Position numbers and translations under genes: made by a program. Under the pieces are notes generated by a model. The model saw only the letters and a program-made list of their open reading frames with translations, was not told the DNA's origin and did not search any database. Below, piece by piece: positions 10,916-20,625 of a stretch of 64,000 nt of DNA (positions are counted from its first letter, which is position 1; each line of letters begins with the position of its first letter). The stretch comes from Capronia americana (taxonomy: Eukaryota; Ascomycota; Eurotiomycetes; Chaetothyriales; Herpotrichiellaceae): positions 930,001-994,000 of the forward strand of contig JADWQD010000005.1 of assembly GCA_016110215.1 (NCBI GenBank), written 5' to 3'.

Positions 10916-13759
10916 CTAGACTGCAATGTCCCTGACTAGTCTGGTCGTGCACCAAACATAGGGATAGTTTCTCTGGTACCAGTTGATAAAGGTTTTCTTC
11001 AGGGCGATGCGAGGCACTGTCGCCCAGCTTCCACCGAGACAAATGTTGTGCTTGCCGTCGAAGAAGTCGGCAGTGTAGCCCGGGTACAGGTCCATTGCCT
11101 TGAATCCCTCGTGTGGCGCCAACGGTGTGCTAGTCCATTCCCACAGACCCCCAAGATCGCTTTGTCCGCAGAGGCGACTGCCATTGCCTGTCACTGGCGT
11201 AGGATGCCAGTGGCGAAAGGCAACATTGCGATCATCAAGCTCAATGAAGAGCTCGCGTGGGTCTGGTGTGGAATGTTTGGCACTGCCGTTGACGGCGCCG
11301 TTAGACAAGCGGCTTGATGGGGGTGTCTCCTCGACTCCGTCGTTCGAGAGATGCCTGGAGTGGTCAGATCGTGTACTAGCATTACGGAGGTATGGCCTTA
11401 CCCGTTGACTGCCGAGATCAGCTTGCTCGGGACCTTCTGAAGAATGCTCTTTTGCTCCTCGACGTACTGATACAGGCTTCGGGCTTCCTCCAAGGTTGGG
11501 ATTCGGCCACCCGACCACTCGGCGTACGCGGCCAGTTCGTCGTAGGAGGCCATAACGGGCCAATCCAGAGCATATTTGAGAGGAACGAGCCCATAGACGG
11601 TTCGGATGGCCTTGCCTTCAAGGAAAGCGGCGCTGGCCATCTTGAGCATATCCTTCGCATCGCCGTTAACACCATTGGCGCCGTTGGACTGGCCATTCAT
11701 GTTCAAGGTTGTCCACGATGCCGGAAGGGGGTGCTTGTGGGTGACTTCTAAGAAGTGAGCATATTCGCCATTGCTGATGGGGCGGCTCTGAGCCTCGAAC
11801 TCGCGGACCGTCACCCTGCGTGACGGCCTTTCATTGTCCCAGCCAAAGTATCGGTCCGGACCCAGATCGTTTTCTGGGTCGTCCAAACCCAGCTTGACTT
11901 CGCTCGCGGGAATACGATGCCACTGGTTCTCAACGCGTTGTGCGCGGGCTTCTGCTGCCAAAGCCCGGAAGTCAGGTGATTCCTGGCCTGGCGGCGGAAG
12001 GATTCGTTCACTCTGTAAAAGCATGTACACAAATGTCTCCAAATGCATCGCCTCGTGTTCATATGCTAACCATAGGGCTCGCCCAAGTTTGCGGTCCGTA
12101 TAGGCCAGTCCAGATTCCATGCTCTCCACTATACGTGCTCGAACACGTTCAGCGTAATCCAGAATCTCTTTCAATGGAGGCCATGCATCTGGAACCTCGC
12201 TATGGTCATGACACAACTCGGGGTTGTCCACGTCTAGAGCGTTTTAATTTTCGCACGGTGGGAGAGGGCGATGCTGAGCACCTACCTGGATCAATTCCGC
12301 GTTCGAAGATGGAACGATAGAATGCCGGATCCGTAGGCTTTCTGGCTGTAGCCTTGGTATAATGAATGTCTATATTTCCGTCAGTACCGCAGTCTAGCAC
12401 GCTGAGCGACACGGTATACCAGCAAAGGTGGGTATGTGGCCGAGATAGAATATCAAGTCGTTTCTCAGCTTGATTGGCTTGTTTAGCAATTCATCTCTCG
12501 GAACCATGGACTTCGTGACGGTGTCCCAAGCGGCCCATAGTTGCCTCCAATCATTCTGGGACGGAACGGGACTCGCTGCGAACTCCGTTGGCTTGGTGGG
12601 GAAGTTAATGCTGGATGGAGACAGAAGATTGATGCCTGAGGCAAGAGTTAGTACGAACCTGAGGGCGCAGTCAGGGCCCTTACGATAATCATTGCTCGCA
12701 TTGCCATAGGACATCTGAAGGATGAACCCAGCAGCATGCCAAAGTGCATCGCTTTCAACCTCGGAATACTTGAAAGCGTCCTCGAAATGGATCTTCTCGC
12801 CTTTCTCGAAGCGGAAGTCTTTCACGTGGATGGTCTTCAAGGCGACGTACGATGCTTGGTGTTTGTTGGACTCTTCGTCATAGAACCCTTCAATCTCCCA
12901 CTCGTCCGGCTTGAATGCCTCGTATCCAAGGATTTTGTTGGCATGTACGAGGCCGTTGCGATAGAACTGCTCGGTGACATGTTGCGAGTCATGATAAGCG
13001 CGGAAGACTCGCTCAGGTTGTTGGCACGCATCGAGCCCGACGAGCATGAAGTCTGATGCTGTCAGGGCCTGCTTGAACGAGGTGAGGAACTGAGCCGCGC
13101 CATCACGAGTGAAATTCCCCAAGGAAGAGCCCATTGTCATGACACAAATCGCGGCGCGACCTATCCGAGACTGCCCCAACCAGGACAGGGCATCATCGTA
13201 GGTACCATGCAACGCGTGAAAGCTGACATAGTGGAAGTCGCTGGTGTCCAGCTCAGCGAAGGTTCTCTTGAGTTCGGAGAGTGACAGGTCCAGCGCAAAG
13301 TACTCGACCGTCTTTTTGGCTCTCTCGAATGCTTCGAGAAGGATGTTCACCTTGCGAAGGTTCCTATTGGTCGCTCAACCTCAGCCCCTGATCAGGTGGA
13401 CTCTGACTAGCTGGCAATACTCACCCGCTGCCAAGTTCCACAAGACGACTACCTTCTGGGATTCGTGCGACAATCTCGCCGGCGTGGAGCTTGAGGGCCT
13501 CGATCTCGGCGTTCGTGAGGTAGTATTCGTCCAGGTAGGTGATGTCCTCGAACAACTTCAGGCCCTTTTCTGAGACGGTTTAGTATTCGCCTGTGACGCA
13601 AAGGACCTCTGTACCATCGTAGAGCAGCAACGTAGGGAAGGTCCGTGGCTGCCCCTGAGAAGGATTCAGCGATTGTTTCAATGCCTCTACAAGAGACTGG
13701 TCGGATTTGTCCCTCCGAATATCAAGGATCGGCACACCAGCCGAAGTGTGGGTGGCCAT
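10916..13759 (-). CDS. egt1: Ergothioneine biosynthesis protein Egt1 (methyltransferase-sulfoxide synthase fusion)
   Basis: Fungal Egt1 trimethylates histidine to hercynine, then uses O2 and Fe(II) to join it to cysteine, giving the sulfoxide precursor of the antioxidant ergothioneine. Seven exons: 13615-13759, 13425-13569, 12684-13363, 12420-12635, 12286-12369, 11402-12233 and 10916-11354. All junctions keep frame with GT-AG signals, giving 846 residues, close to the family's usual size. The N-terminal EgtD-like SAM-methyltransferase part shows YYLTNAEIE, VELGSGNLRK and MTMGSSLGNF. Next is a DinB-like region with the iron-binding HX3HXE motif (HEAMHLE, about residues 483-489). The C-terminal FGE-sulfatase fold shows GGRIPTLEEA, GGLWEWTSTPLAP and CLGGSWATVPR. 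A short Asn/Gly-rich loop (about position 11690) interrupts the last domain. The product is usually cytosolic and linked to oxidative-stress tolerance in conidia. Confidence 0.95.
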
Positions 13760-15205
13760 GGCAGTGCTTCGACCAGGGGAGAATCAGAGTTCGAACACGA
13801 GGAGGGTTTTGGGATTTCGGGCACAGGCGAGATCAACATATACTTGCTGGAAGTAAGACAGCCGAAGCAAAAGATCGAGACGAGAATCAACACGACGGAA
13901 ACACTTCGACGTATGTTGTATGCAGGTCCCACTATATCCGGGGGGCGGTTGGACCGTTCGCCAGGCAGGGCAAAATGTGATATACCAATGGGAGCGCCTC
14001 TGGATTTGCTCCGCCGAATGGCTGAGGTGAGTCGGAACGCCAGACAAGGTTCCATTTCCAAGCTGCACATGGGGATCATCGAGAACTGTTTGGATCCGAA
14101 TGCCATGTGTGGACCTGTCAAAGGCGTCTCTTAGCGGCCGTGGAGAGCTAAATCGTGACGGGACTGGCTCGAGACGCAGAAGCTTGACGTTATGGACGCA
14201 TGATCAGTCAACACAGCATGCCACTACCAAGACACGGGGCGGACCAGGGTGGCAACCGCAGAGATTTCATCTTCAGGAACGAGGCACAACGGTAGGCGTC
14301 TGTAGGCGGTAGCGAACGCACCAGGCCGACCGCGTCTGAAGCATAGCGGGGTAGCGAGCGCTGACGGTGACGACACACGTAACTCCGAACCCGAGTAGCG
14401 CCTACAGGTCAAGACATCTGCCGTGAACAGCTGAGAAGTCGTGACGACCTCGACCTTGTGGTGCACAAATAGTAACACACGTTCGGTTAAGTGGTGTGGC
14501 GTGTTCGTGTGAGAGAAACCAAGCAATGAGGGGCAGCTCAACCATACTGCTTCGAGCACCTGTCGACGTAAGATGGATTCCGTCTTCTTCTTACCCACGG
14601 CAGTCGGCCAAGCACCAACTTGAATGGTTGTCGCGTATAAGAGTCAGCAGCGACCTATGCACGGAGGAAAACGGTCCTCTATTGCCCGGAAGGCAGCCGC
14701 TGCAAGCATTCCATAATCACCGGTGTCAGACAGGCAGGTAACTACTGCCATGATGAGCTAAACACTGCGTACCATGGAAAGTCATGTAGCTGTTCCTGAC
14801 CAGTGTGAGCCGAGATGGTGAGGACGCGGTGCCATTCCGGCTCCCGCTCTTCCGAGTATCAGTCATCAACGGCGAGGGCACGTGATACGAGAGGATCGTT
14901 CTCGGCCTCCGGAGCGGAAGAATGTCCCGCCGAAGGAGCTAATCTACATCAGGTAAAGAGTAAATAGAGCACACGCGCACCGCACTTTGGAGCTTTGCTG
15001 AGATCTCGACACGACAGCAGCTTCTCATCCCCAGCACAATTATGCCACGCGCTTCCATGCATCTCGATTGAGTATTTGCGTCTCTAGTCGTGTTACGCCG
15101 TATCGCTTCTGATAATGGTCGTCCGTGCTGCTTCCGTTCCAGCTTGACCGACCCACACCTACATTCTTCATTTGGCAACCTCCACTCCACCTCGCTTCGA
15201 TCGCC
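13760..15205. promoter_or_regulatory. Divergent upstream region, egt1 / RhoGEF
   Basis: About 1.4 kb between two divergent start codons. No gene is supported inside it. It must hold both promoters; no specific site was recognised. Confidence 0.45.
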
Positions 15206-17224
15206 ATGTCAAAGTCGGGCAACCTGGCCGCACTCTCGGCCGTTCTCAGTCCTGGAGAGACGCCCACAATATACTACGCAGAAGATCCTCCCTACCTCCC
15301 GCGAATACTCGTCTTTTACTTCCCGGTTCAAGCGGTTGGCTCGCTGGCTTCAACATCTCGAATTCGGACGACCATCCTTTCCGCTGCCGGCTTCAAAAGC
15401 TATGGAGCCTTCTCTGTCGCACCTAACAGCAGTTACTATTCTGCAGTCCACAAATTGCCCGAGGACAAACAACGGGATGACATCTACAGAGGCATCGCAT
15501 TTGCACTGTGCAGGTACTTCTCCGAGGTCCCATCCGAAGTCAAAAACGCCATAGATGAAGAGAACGCCCACCATGGAATAGCCATGAAGTGGGGACAAAC
15601 ACACGCAGCTCAAATTACCTGCCGGATGAGCAGAGTCATCAACACGGAAGAGATCATCGAAGCCCTGCGCCCATTTTCCAAGGAGCGACCATCAAGTCCC
15701 CAGACACCCCTCCGGCCGCTGGCATCGATTAGGAAGACGCGGCCGTCGTTTCTGCCGCAGGAGTCTAACAGTCATGGCATCGGTCGCATTGGCCATGCAT
15801 TCACGCCGTCAAAGAGGATACCCAGTGGCCAAGCCAGACGCACTCCGTCAATGTCGTCCCCTGGAGTTCGAAAAGCAAGCAGCACGCCAGACCCGAAACA
15901 CTCGGTTCAACAATTAGAATCGCTCCGCTTCAAGATGTGCGAATTTGTGGATACCGAAGATCGATACATCACCCGTCTCCAGCAGTTGATAGAGTTAGTG
16001 ACCAACCAAGGGCGAACTCCCAAATCCTTGAGTTCCAAGTTTTCGACCAAGGGCAACCACAAGGCTATGAACGCTATGCTTCAATTTCCCTCGCTGTTGG
16101 ATCAGATCAGGGACCTGAACATTGCGTTTCTGGACGACATCGAGACAGCATTGCACAATTCGGAAGATGCAGCTCTTATCTTTCTCGACTCGGCTCAGGC
16201 AAATCCCCAGCTTCTGCAGAATGCTAAAGATCCCATGGGCGTGCTCAGCTTTGCCAAGATCCTCCTGACGCATTTTCCCAGATTCCCAATGCCCTACAGG
16301 GAGTACCTCGACCTGCATTCTCAGGTCTCATCCAACCTCGACCAATTTCTGAAAGAAGGCACGATGTCAATTCAACAAGTACCGTCCCTGCTTATGGAGC
16401 CAGCGCAACGTATATCCCGATACGGCCTTTACATCGACACCATGCTTCCCCATGTGCCCGCCAACTTCACCGTCGCCATCCGCACGCTCGAAAAAGCCCG
16501 CAAGATCATCGCCGAAATTTGCGAAATGGAGCCCGCGGCATCGACGATTCTAGACTCTCTCCGTATCGAGCACGAAGCAAAGAGAAAGGGTCTCTCCCCA
16601 ACGAAACTCCTCTCCGGCTTGACGAGATCGAATGGCACAATCAGGGAAGCCCCAGCCCTGACAGGAAGCTTGAAAGAGCGCGAGGGACCACGCTTGTTCC
16701 CCAGCCTCGGTCGCAGTCTCAGTCGGCGCACGAAGGCCGCTCGTCCCGGTCTGGCGACCATCCTCGCCGAACAAGATCCCGAACAAGTCAATAACATGCA
16801 GGTGCAGCCTCGAAACGACGAGAACAGGCCGCTCACCTCATCATCGGCCCTATCCTTTGGATCGACCAAGAGACCCCCAACATCAAGCTCAAGCGTCAGT
16901 GCGACGAACCGTTCCACTGGGAGCGCGAGCCCCGGCCCGAACCTCGGAGGGCTGCTAAGCAGCAAAAAGTTGCGCGTGCGCACTGCTCCTTCTAGTGCGA
17001 CGGTTTCGCGATCCCCAACTGACCTGCAGGGACAAAGTCTCGGGCACTCTCATCCGGCTTCGTCGCCGCCAATCGGGGTGGCGAGTGAGCAGCAGGGGAG
17101 CCTAGAGCACTTGAAGGCCGAACTGATGCGCGTCGAGGAGGAGAATTACAAGCTCCTGCAGCAGAATGCCGACTTGAAGAGGCTGATCCGGGAATGTACC
17201 TGTGGAGGAGCTGCGCGGCGCTAA
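15206..17224 (+). CDS. Dbl-homology (RhoGEF) domain protein
   Basis: 672 residues from the ATG at 15206 (CGCCATGTC), the first ATG in frame; the frame continues upstream without one. The N-terminal 130 residues form an unrecognised, probably folded part. A Ser/Pro/Arg-rich linker follows. A DH domain lies at roughly residues 235-450: its first helix carries FVDTEDRYITRLQQLIELV and the conserved third region carries EPAQRISRYGLYIDTML. No PH domain is evident. The C-terminal half is disordered and basic, and the last about 40 residues form a coiled coil (LKAELMRVEEENYKLLQQN). DH domains load GTP onto Rho/Cdc42 GTPases, so a role in polarity, septation or cell-wall signalling is likely by family; the specific GTPase cannot be told. 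Confidence 0.82.
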   Translation: MSKSGNLAALSAVLSPGETPTIYYAEDPPYLPRILVFYFPVQAVGSLASTSRIRTTILSAAGFKSYGAFSVAPNSSYYSAVHKLPEDKQRDDIYRGIAFALCRYFSEVPSEVKNAIDEENAHHGIAMKWGQTHAAQITCRMSRVINTEEIIEALRPFSKERPSSPQTPLRPLASIRKTRPSFLPQESNSHGIGRIGHAFTPSKRIPSGQARRTPSMSSPGVRKASSTPDPKHSVQQLESLRFKMCEFVDTEDRYITRLQQLIELVTNQGRTPKSLSSKFSTKGNHKAMNAMLQFPSLLDQIRDLNIAFLDDIETALHNSEDAALIFLDSAQANPQLLQNAKDPMGVLSFAKILLTHFPRFPMPYREYLDLHSQVSSNLDQFLKEGTMSIQQVPSLLMEPAQRISRYGLYIDTMLPHVPANFTVAIRTLEKARKIIAEICEMEPAASTILDSLRIEHEAKRKGLSPTKLLSGLTRSNGTIREAPALTGSLKEREGPRLFPSLGRSLSRRTKAARPGLATILAEQDPEQVNNMQVQPRNDENRPLTSSSALSFGSTKRPPTSSSSVSATNRSTGSASPGPNLGGLLSSKKLRVRTAPSSATVSRSPTDLQGQSLGHSHPASSPPIGVASEQQGSLEHLKAELMRVEEENYKLLQQNADLKRLIRECTCGGAARR

Positions 17225-17953
17225 GGCCACAGCTAGGATAACTGTGACTGTAGTCGCTGTGGTGTCCTGGTGGACAAGCGGGCCCGGGACAGGGAAAATG
17301 GGCATGAATTGGATGTTTTGGTCATGATTCACGACAAACTACTGTGCATTACATCCCTGCTTTTGAATTTGACATCGGCTTTTCACCATTCAGGCATTGT
17401 GTTTGCCTCGAAGCTGTACGAGTATGATTAGCTGCTGGGATGGGCGCATTGGACGGGCATAGGCATAGGCATAGGCATAGGCACATTGCATAGACCGCCG
17501 GCACGCACAAGAGGTCGGTATGGAACACAGTACAGAACACCGACCGATAGATTGATCCGAAGACTCTGAGTCAGGGGAACTGATTCACGAATCTTGAGGC
17601 TCTCTCTCAATTTCGTTTCGTTCTCTTCTCAACCTCCCTGTAGCAAGGAGTGAAGGGGCCCCTCTGCCTGCTACGGAAAGCTACCTTAAGCCTGAAATGC
17701 TCGCTTTTGTCGCCGCTCTGGTGTGATGCATATGAAGGACGTTTTGGTGTTATGGCGTGACTGTTTTGCTGGAAGACAAAGACAGCCCAGCCCTCAAATG
17801 CTGCCGCGTCCAAGAGCACTGCACCTCCTACCCAGCCATTCTCACAGCCAAACTGCACTGTGCCGGTCTGTGCACTGTACCTTCCTCGGTCCTTGCCACG
17901 CCTCTTATGTTCTGTTGCAGCCGCAAAGTATTGATGATCAATCATTGACTGAT
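17225..17953. other. Convergent 3' intergenic region
   Basis: About 730 bp between two convergent genes. It contains a GGCATA microsatellite (four units, 17456-17479, plus a partial unit). No gene is supported. Confidence 0.5.
17456..17479. repeat. GGCATA hexanucleotide microsatellite
   Basis: Four exact GGCATA units followed by an imperfect fifth. Confidence 0.85.
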
Positions 17954-20098
17954 CTAATCTTCCTCATCCCACCCTGCCACAACGGCCGCCCACCCGCTTT
18001 TTGCCCTCGCCACATCCCGTGCCGCATTCGACCTCAGTCCCCGTGCTTTCTCAGGGTCATCCTCGTACCAGCATCGCGCGACGTAATCGTCTGCTATGGT
18101 AACAAGTTGTCCGTTGCCCGGAATCCACGCGCAGCAGGAAACCTCCTTTCTGTGACCGTTGATGAGGGCAGTGCCATGGTGATACATCGGCGTGACGTCT
18201 GGATCGTCGCTGTGCAAGGAGGTGCTCGGGGTGAGAGAAGTGGGCATTCTGGACGAAGAAGTGCGCTGCGGGAGAGGAGGGCGTGGAAAATGGTTCGACG
18301 TGCATGAAGAGGCTCTGGTGGTAGGGAAAGGTGTTCGAGCTGCTTTAGCGAGGTATCGTTCATCGGTGGGGAAAAGCACCGCGCAATCTTCACCTGAACC
18401 TGCAGCCAACAATTCTGTGTGCTCATCTGTCTTAGGACGAATGGAAAGTTTGTCGTAGAATGACCCGAGGCGCAGTTTCTCATGGCGGAAACCGTACAAG
18501 GGACCAAGGCCCGTCCCAGGATTGCGCGACGATTTGAACGCTTGCTTCGGGGAGGGGTTCATTTCCGGTGAGCCACCGAGTACAAGATGGGCTGTAGAGT
18601 AGGCGTATATGGTATTGTCCCGGCAGAGACTGTACAGTCTTGAGCCGTCTGTGCTCATCACGATGGAGGTGATACCAAATGGGCGGGTACGCTCGTGGCT
18701 CGTGGGCTCAGCGGTCGCCGAAACAGGAGTAGGTCGACCTGATCGCTGCTTGTACGACGCCCGCAGGTCCCATAGCTTAATGATGGCGTTGTGCTCGGAA
18801 GCCGTCGCTAGCATATGCGGACGAGTCTCGCTGATAAACGCGCAGGCTGTCACTGCGAAGTCGGCTTTCGAGGATAAAGGAGCGGACGGGCGCTTGCCGT
18901 TCACCAACTTGACCTTGTCCCAGGGCGTATGCGCACCGACAATCTCGGTTTTGGGAACGACTTCTCTGCTGTTGTTGAGGAAGTGTGGTGAGCGCGTAAG
19001 TGGCTTCACTTTCAACGACCCTAGGGCATTCTGGGCACAGCGTAGATCCCACAAGCACACGCTTCCATCTCGGGAGCAGGTCGCTAATATCTTATTTCCC
19101 GAAGCGGGTTGCCATCGCACGTTTTTGATAGAACCAACGTGACCAACCAGCGTATGCGTGCCGGTACGAGTGTTCATGTCAATGATTCGGCAGGTCTGGT
19201 CCCCAGAAGCCGTAGCGAGGAACTGGTCGTCTGGCGAAAACTGCATATCCATGATCGCATTGTCGTGAGGGATCATCCGACCCTCGAACTTGAGCGAGCC
19301 GTCGTAGCCTTGCACACGTGGCCACGCTCGGTACATCTCGATTTGTCCTTCTTCATTCCCGATAGCGACAGACTCTTGCTGATTAAAGCTCGTTGCGCAG
19401 AAGGGCAATGCTCGTGGGCGTGTGGTGGTGGTAGAGTTGGTGAAGACGTCGTCTGGAAGGGTGTAGAAGTTTGCCGCCTCATACTGCCACAGTTTGCTAT
19501 CGTTGGCTTGCCGAAGAACCCCTCTCCCACCTAGTTGCCTGGACAAGAAACCTGCAGAGCTGCTGATAGATGGGTACCGGGTCGCTCGAGGCCGATATGC
19601 TAACTCGTCTTCGTCCAAGTGCTCGTCGTCATGGTCATCATCATCGTCGTCGTCGGCGTCATCGTCGTCATCTGACCCAAAGCACGCCCGACTAGAGCCG
19701 TTCACACCTATCGAGACTTCTCCCATATTCTCTGCATTATCTTGGCTGGCGGGCACTTGCGTGACTGGCGAAGAGGGGATTGAAGGTATGGAGCTGAAGG
19801 AAAGCCGTCTCTTCTTTGCAGGTGGGCCGTCTTCTTCGTTCGCGGCCAGTGTAACCTGGTTGCCCTTCAGGCGACTATTGAGGTTTGCTGCGGATAACTT
19901 CTGCAAGGCCTTTCGAGACGTCCGAACCGACTTGTTCTTGGAGTCTTGGAGTCTGGGATGGAAGAATTTGTTGAAGCGGTTCGGGGTGATGGAAGGGTTC
20001 TTCTTGACACGGCTGCTCCGACGAGGACTTCGGGTTTCGGCGGATTGAACAGGTATCTTGTCCATCCGGACACGTCTCTCTGGCGTGGTCTGTTCCAT
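17954..20098 (-). CDS. cdt2: Cdt2/DTL-like WD40 substrate receptor of the CRL4 ubiquitin ligase
   Basis: 714 residues from the ATG at 20098; the frame extends to 20170 only through non-ATG codons. Layout: a basic N-terminus (RRSSRVKKNPS), a nuclear-type PAKKRRLSF, an acidic run of Asp residues (about 145-165), then a WD40 propeller. Visible blades include MDMQFSPDDQFLATASGDQT, GHVGSIKNVRWQP, ILATCSRDGSVCLWDLRC, IIKLWDLRAS and a last blade with HRKEVSCCAWIPGNGQLV followed by ARCWYEDD. This order matches Cdt2/DTL, which recruits PCNA-bound substrates such as Cdt1 and (in S. pombe) Spd1 to Cul4-Ddb1 for destruction in S phase. It is head to head with rrp5 and has two MCB boxes upstream. Another WD40 protein is possible but less likely. 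Confidence 0.8.
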   Translation of the reverse strand: MEQTTPERRVRMDKIPVQSAETRSPRRSSRVKKNPSITPNRFNKFFHPRLQDSKNKSVRTSRKALQKLSAANLNSRLKGNQVTLAANEEDGPPAKKRRLSFSSIPSIPSSPVTQVPASQDNAENMGEVSIGVNGSSRACFGSDDDDDADDDDDDDHDDEHLDEDELAYRPRATRYPSISSSAGFLSRQLGGRGVLRQANDSKLWQYEAANFYTLPDDVFTNSTTTTRPRALPFCATSFNQQESVAIGNEEGQIEMYRAWPRVQGYDGSLKFEGRMIPHDNAIMDMQFSPDDQFLATASGDQTCRIIDMNTRTGTHTLVGHVGSIKNVRWQPASGNKILATCSRDGSVCLWDLRCAQNALGSLKVKPLTRSPHFLNNSREVVPKTEIVGAHTPWDKVKLVNGKRPSAPLSSKADFAVTACAFISETRPHMLATASEHNAIIKLWDLRASYKQRSGRPTPVSATAEPTSHERTRPFGITSIVMSTDGSRLYSLCRDNTIYAYSTAHLVLGGSPEMNPSPKQAFKSSRNPGTGLGPLYGFRHEKLRLGSFYDKLSIRPKTDEHTELLAAGSGEDCAVLFPTDERYLAKAARTPFPTTRASSCTSNHFPRPPLPQRTSSSRMPTSLTPSTSLHSDDPDVTPMYHHGTALINGHRKEVSCCAWIPGNGQLVTIADDYVARCWYEDDPEKARGLRSNAARDVARAKSGWAAVVAGWDEED

Positions 20099-20168
20099 TT
20101 CGATGGTGGGAGTTTCTGGCGGATCGGGGATATAATTTAATGTTGATGGACGATTGCCCGACTGGTTC

Positions 20169-20174
20169 ACGCGT
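20169..20174. promoter_or_regulatory. MCB-type site ACGCGT (proximal)
   Basis: ACGCGT, the core bound by the MBF (Mbp1/Res-type) G1/S factor in yeasts, about 71 bp upstream of the cdt2 start codon. Assignment is by motif only. Confidence 0.45.
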
Positions 20175-20314
20175 GGAAGATTATAGACATCGACGGCAAG
20201 AGACAGAATAAGGGTTGGCCAAGTACGTAGGAGCTTGAGATGGAGAAAGGGAAGCTGCTGGGTGGCAATATAAGGGACAAGACGTTGAAGACCAGCCTCG
20301 CGTAACTTCGCGGT

Positions 20315-20320
20315 ACGCGT
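20315..20320. promoter_or_regulatory. MCB-type site ACGCGT (distal)
   Basis: Second ACGCGT, about 217 bp upstream of cdt2. Two copies in 527 bp is more than chance predicts for a 6-mer (expectation about 0.13). Confidence 0.45.
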
Positions 20321-20625
20321 GAAGCTGCTGAGAGGCGCGTTAAGTTCCAGTTAAAGCTTAAGGCCTATTAGGGCAAGTTGGGGAAGCCTTTACCCGGACT
20401 TTAGGCGGGCCTGACCATCAATGGCTGCCCCACACCGCAAGCGGAGTTTTGATTGGTGGAAAGGAATTTCTTCCTGATTTTACTCCGCAGCCCTGCAACT
20501 CGATCCAAAATTTTGTTTGCTGCCAGATCCTACGAATCCACGCTTGTTGAGGCTGCTGTGGTTGATCAAATATACACACGGTCAATGTGCTAACACTGCG
20601 CAACAAGTGTCGCTACCTCATCGAC

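Larger units (their letters stand above)
20099..20625. promoter_or_regulatory. Bidirectional promoter region, cdt2 / rrp5
   Basis: 527 bp between divergent start codons. It contains two palindromic ACGCGT (MluI cell-cycle box) sites at 20169-20174 and 20315-20320, and a GCGCGT near 20335. The sites are nearer cdt2 than rrp5. Confidence 0.6.
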
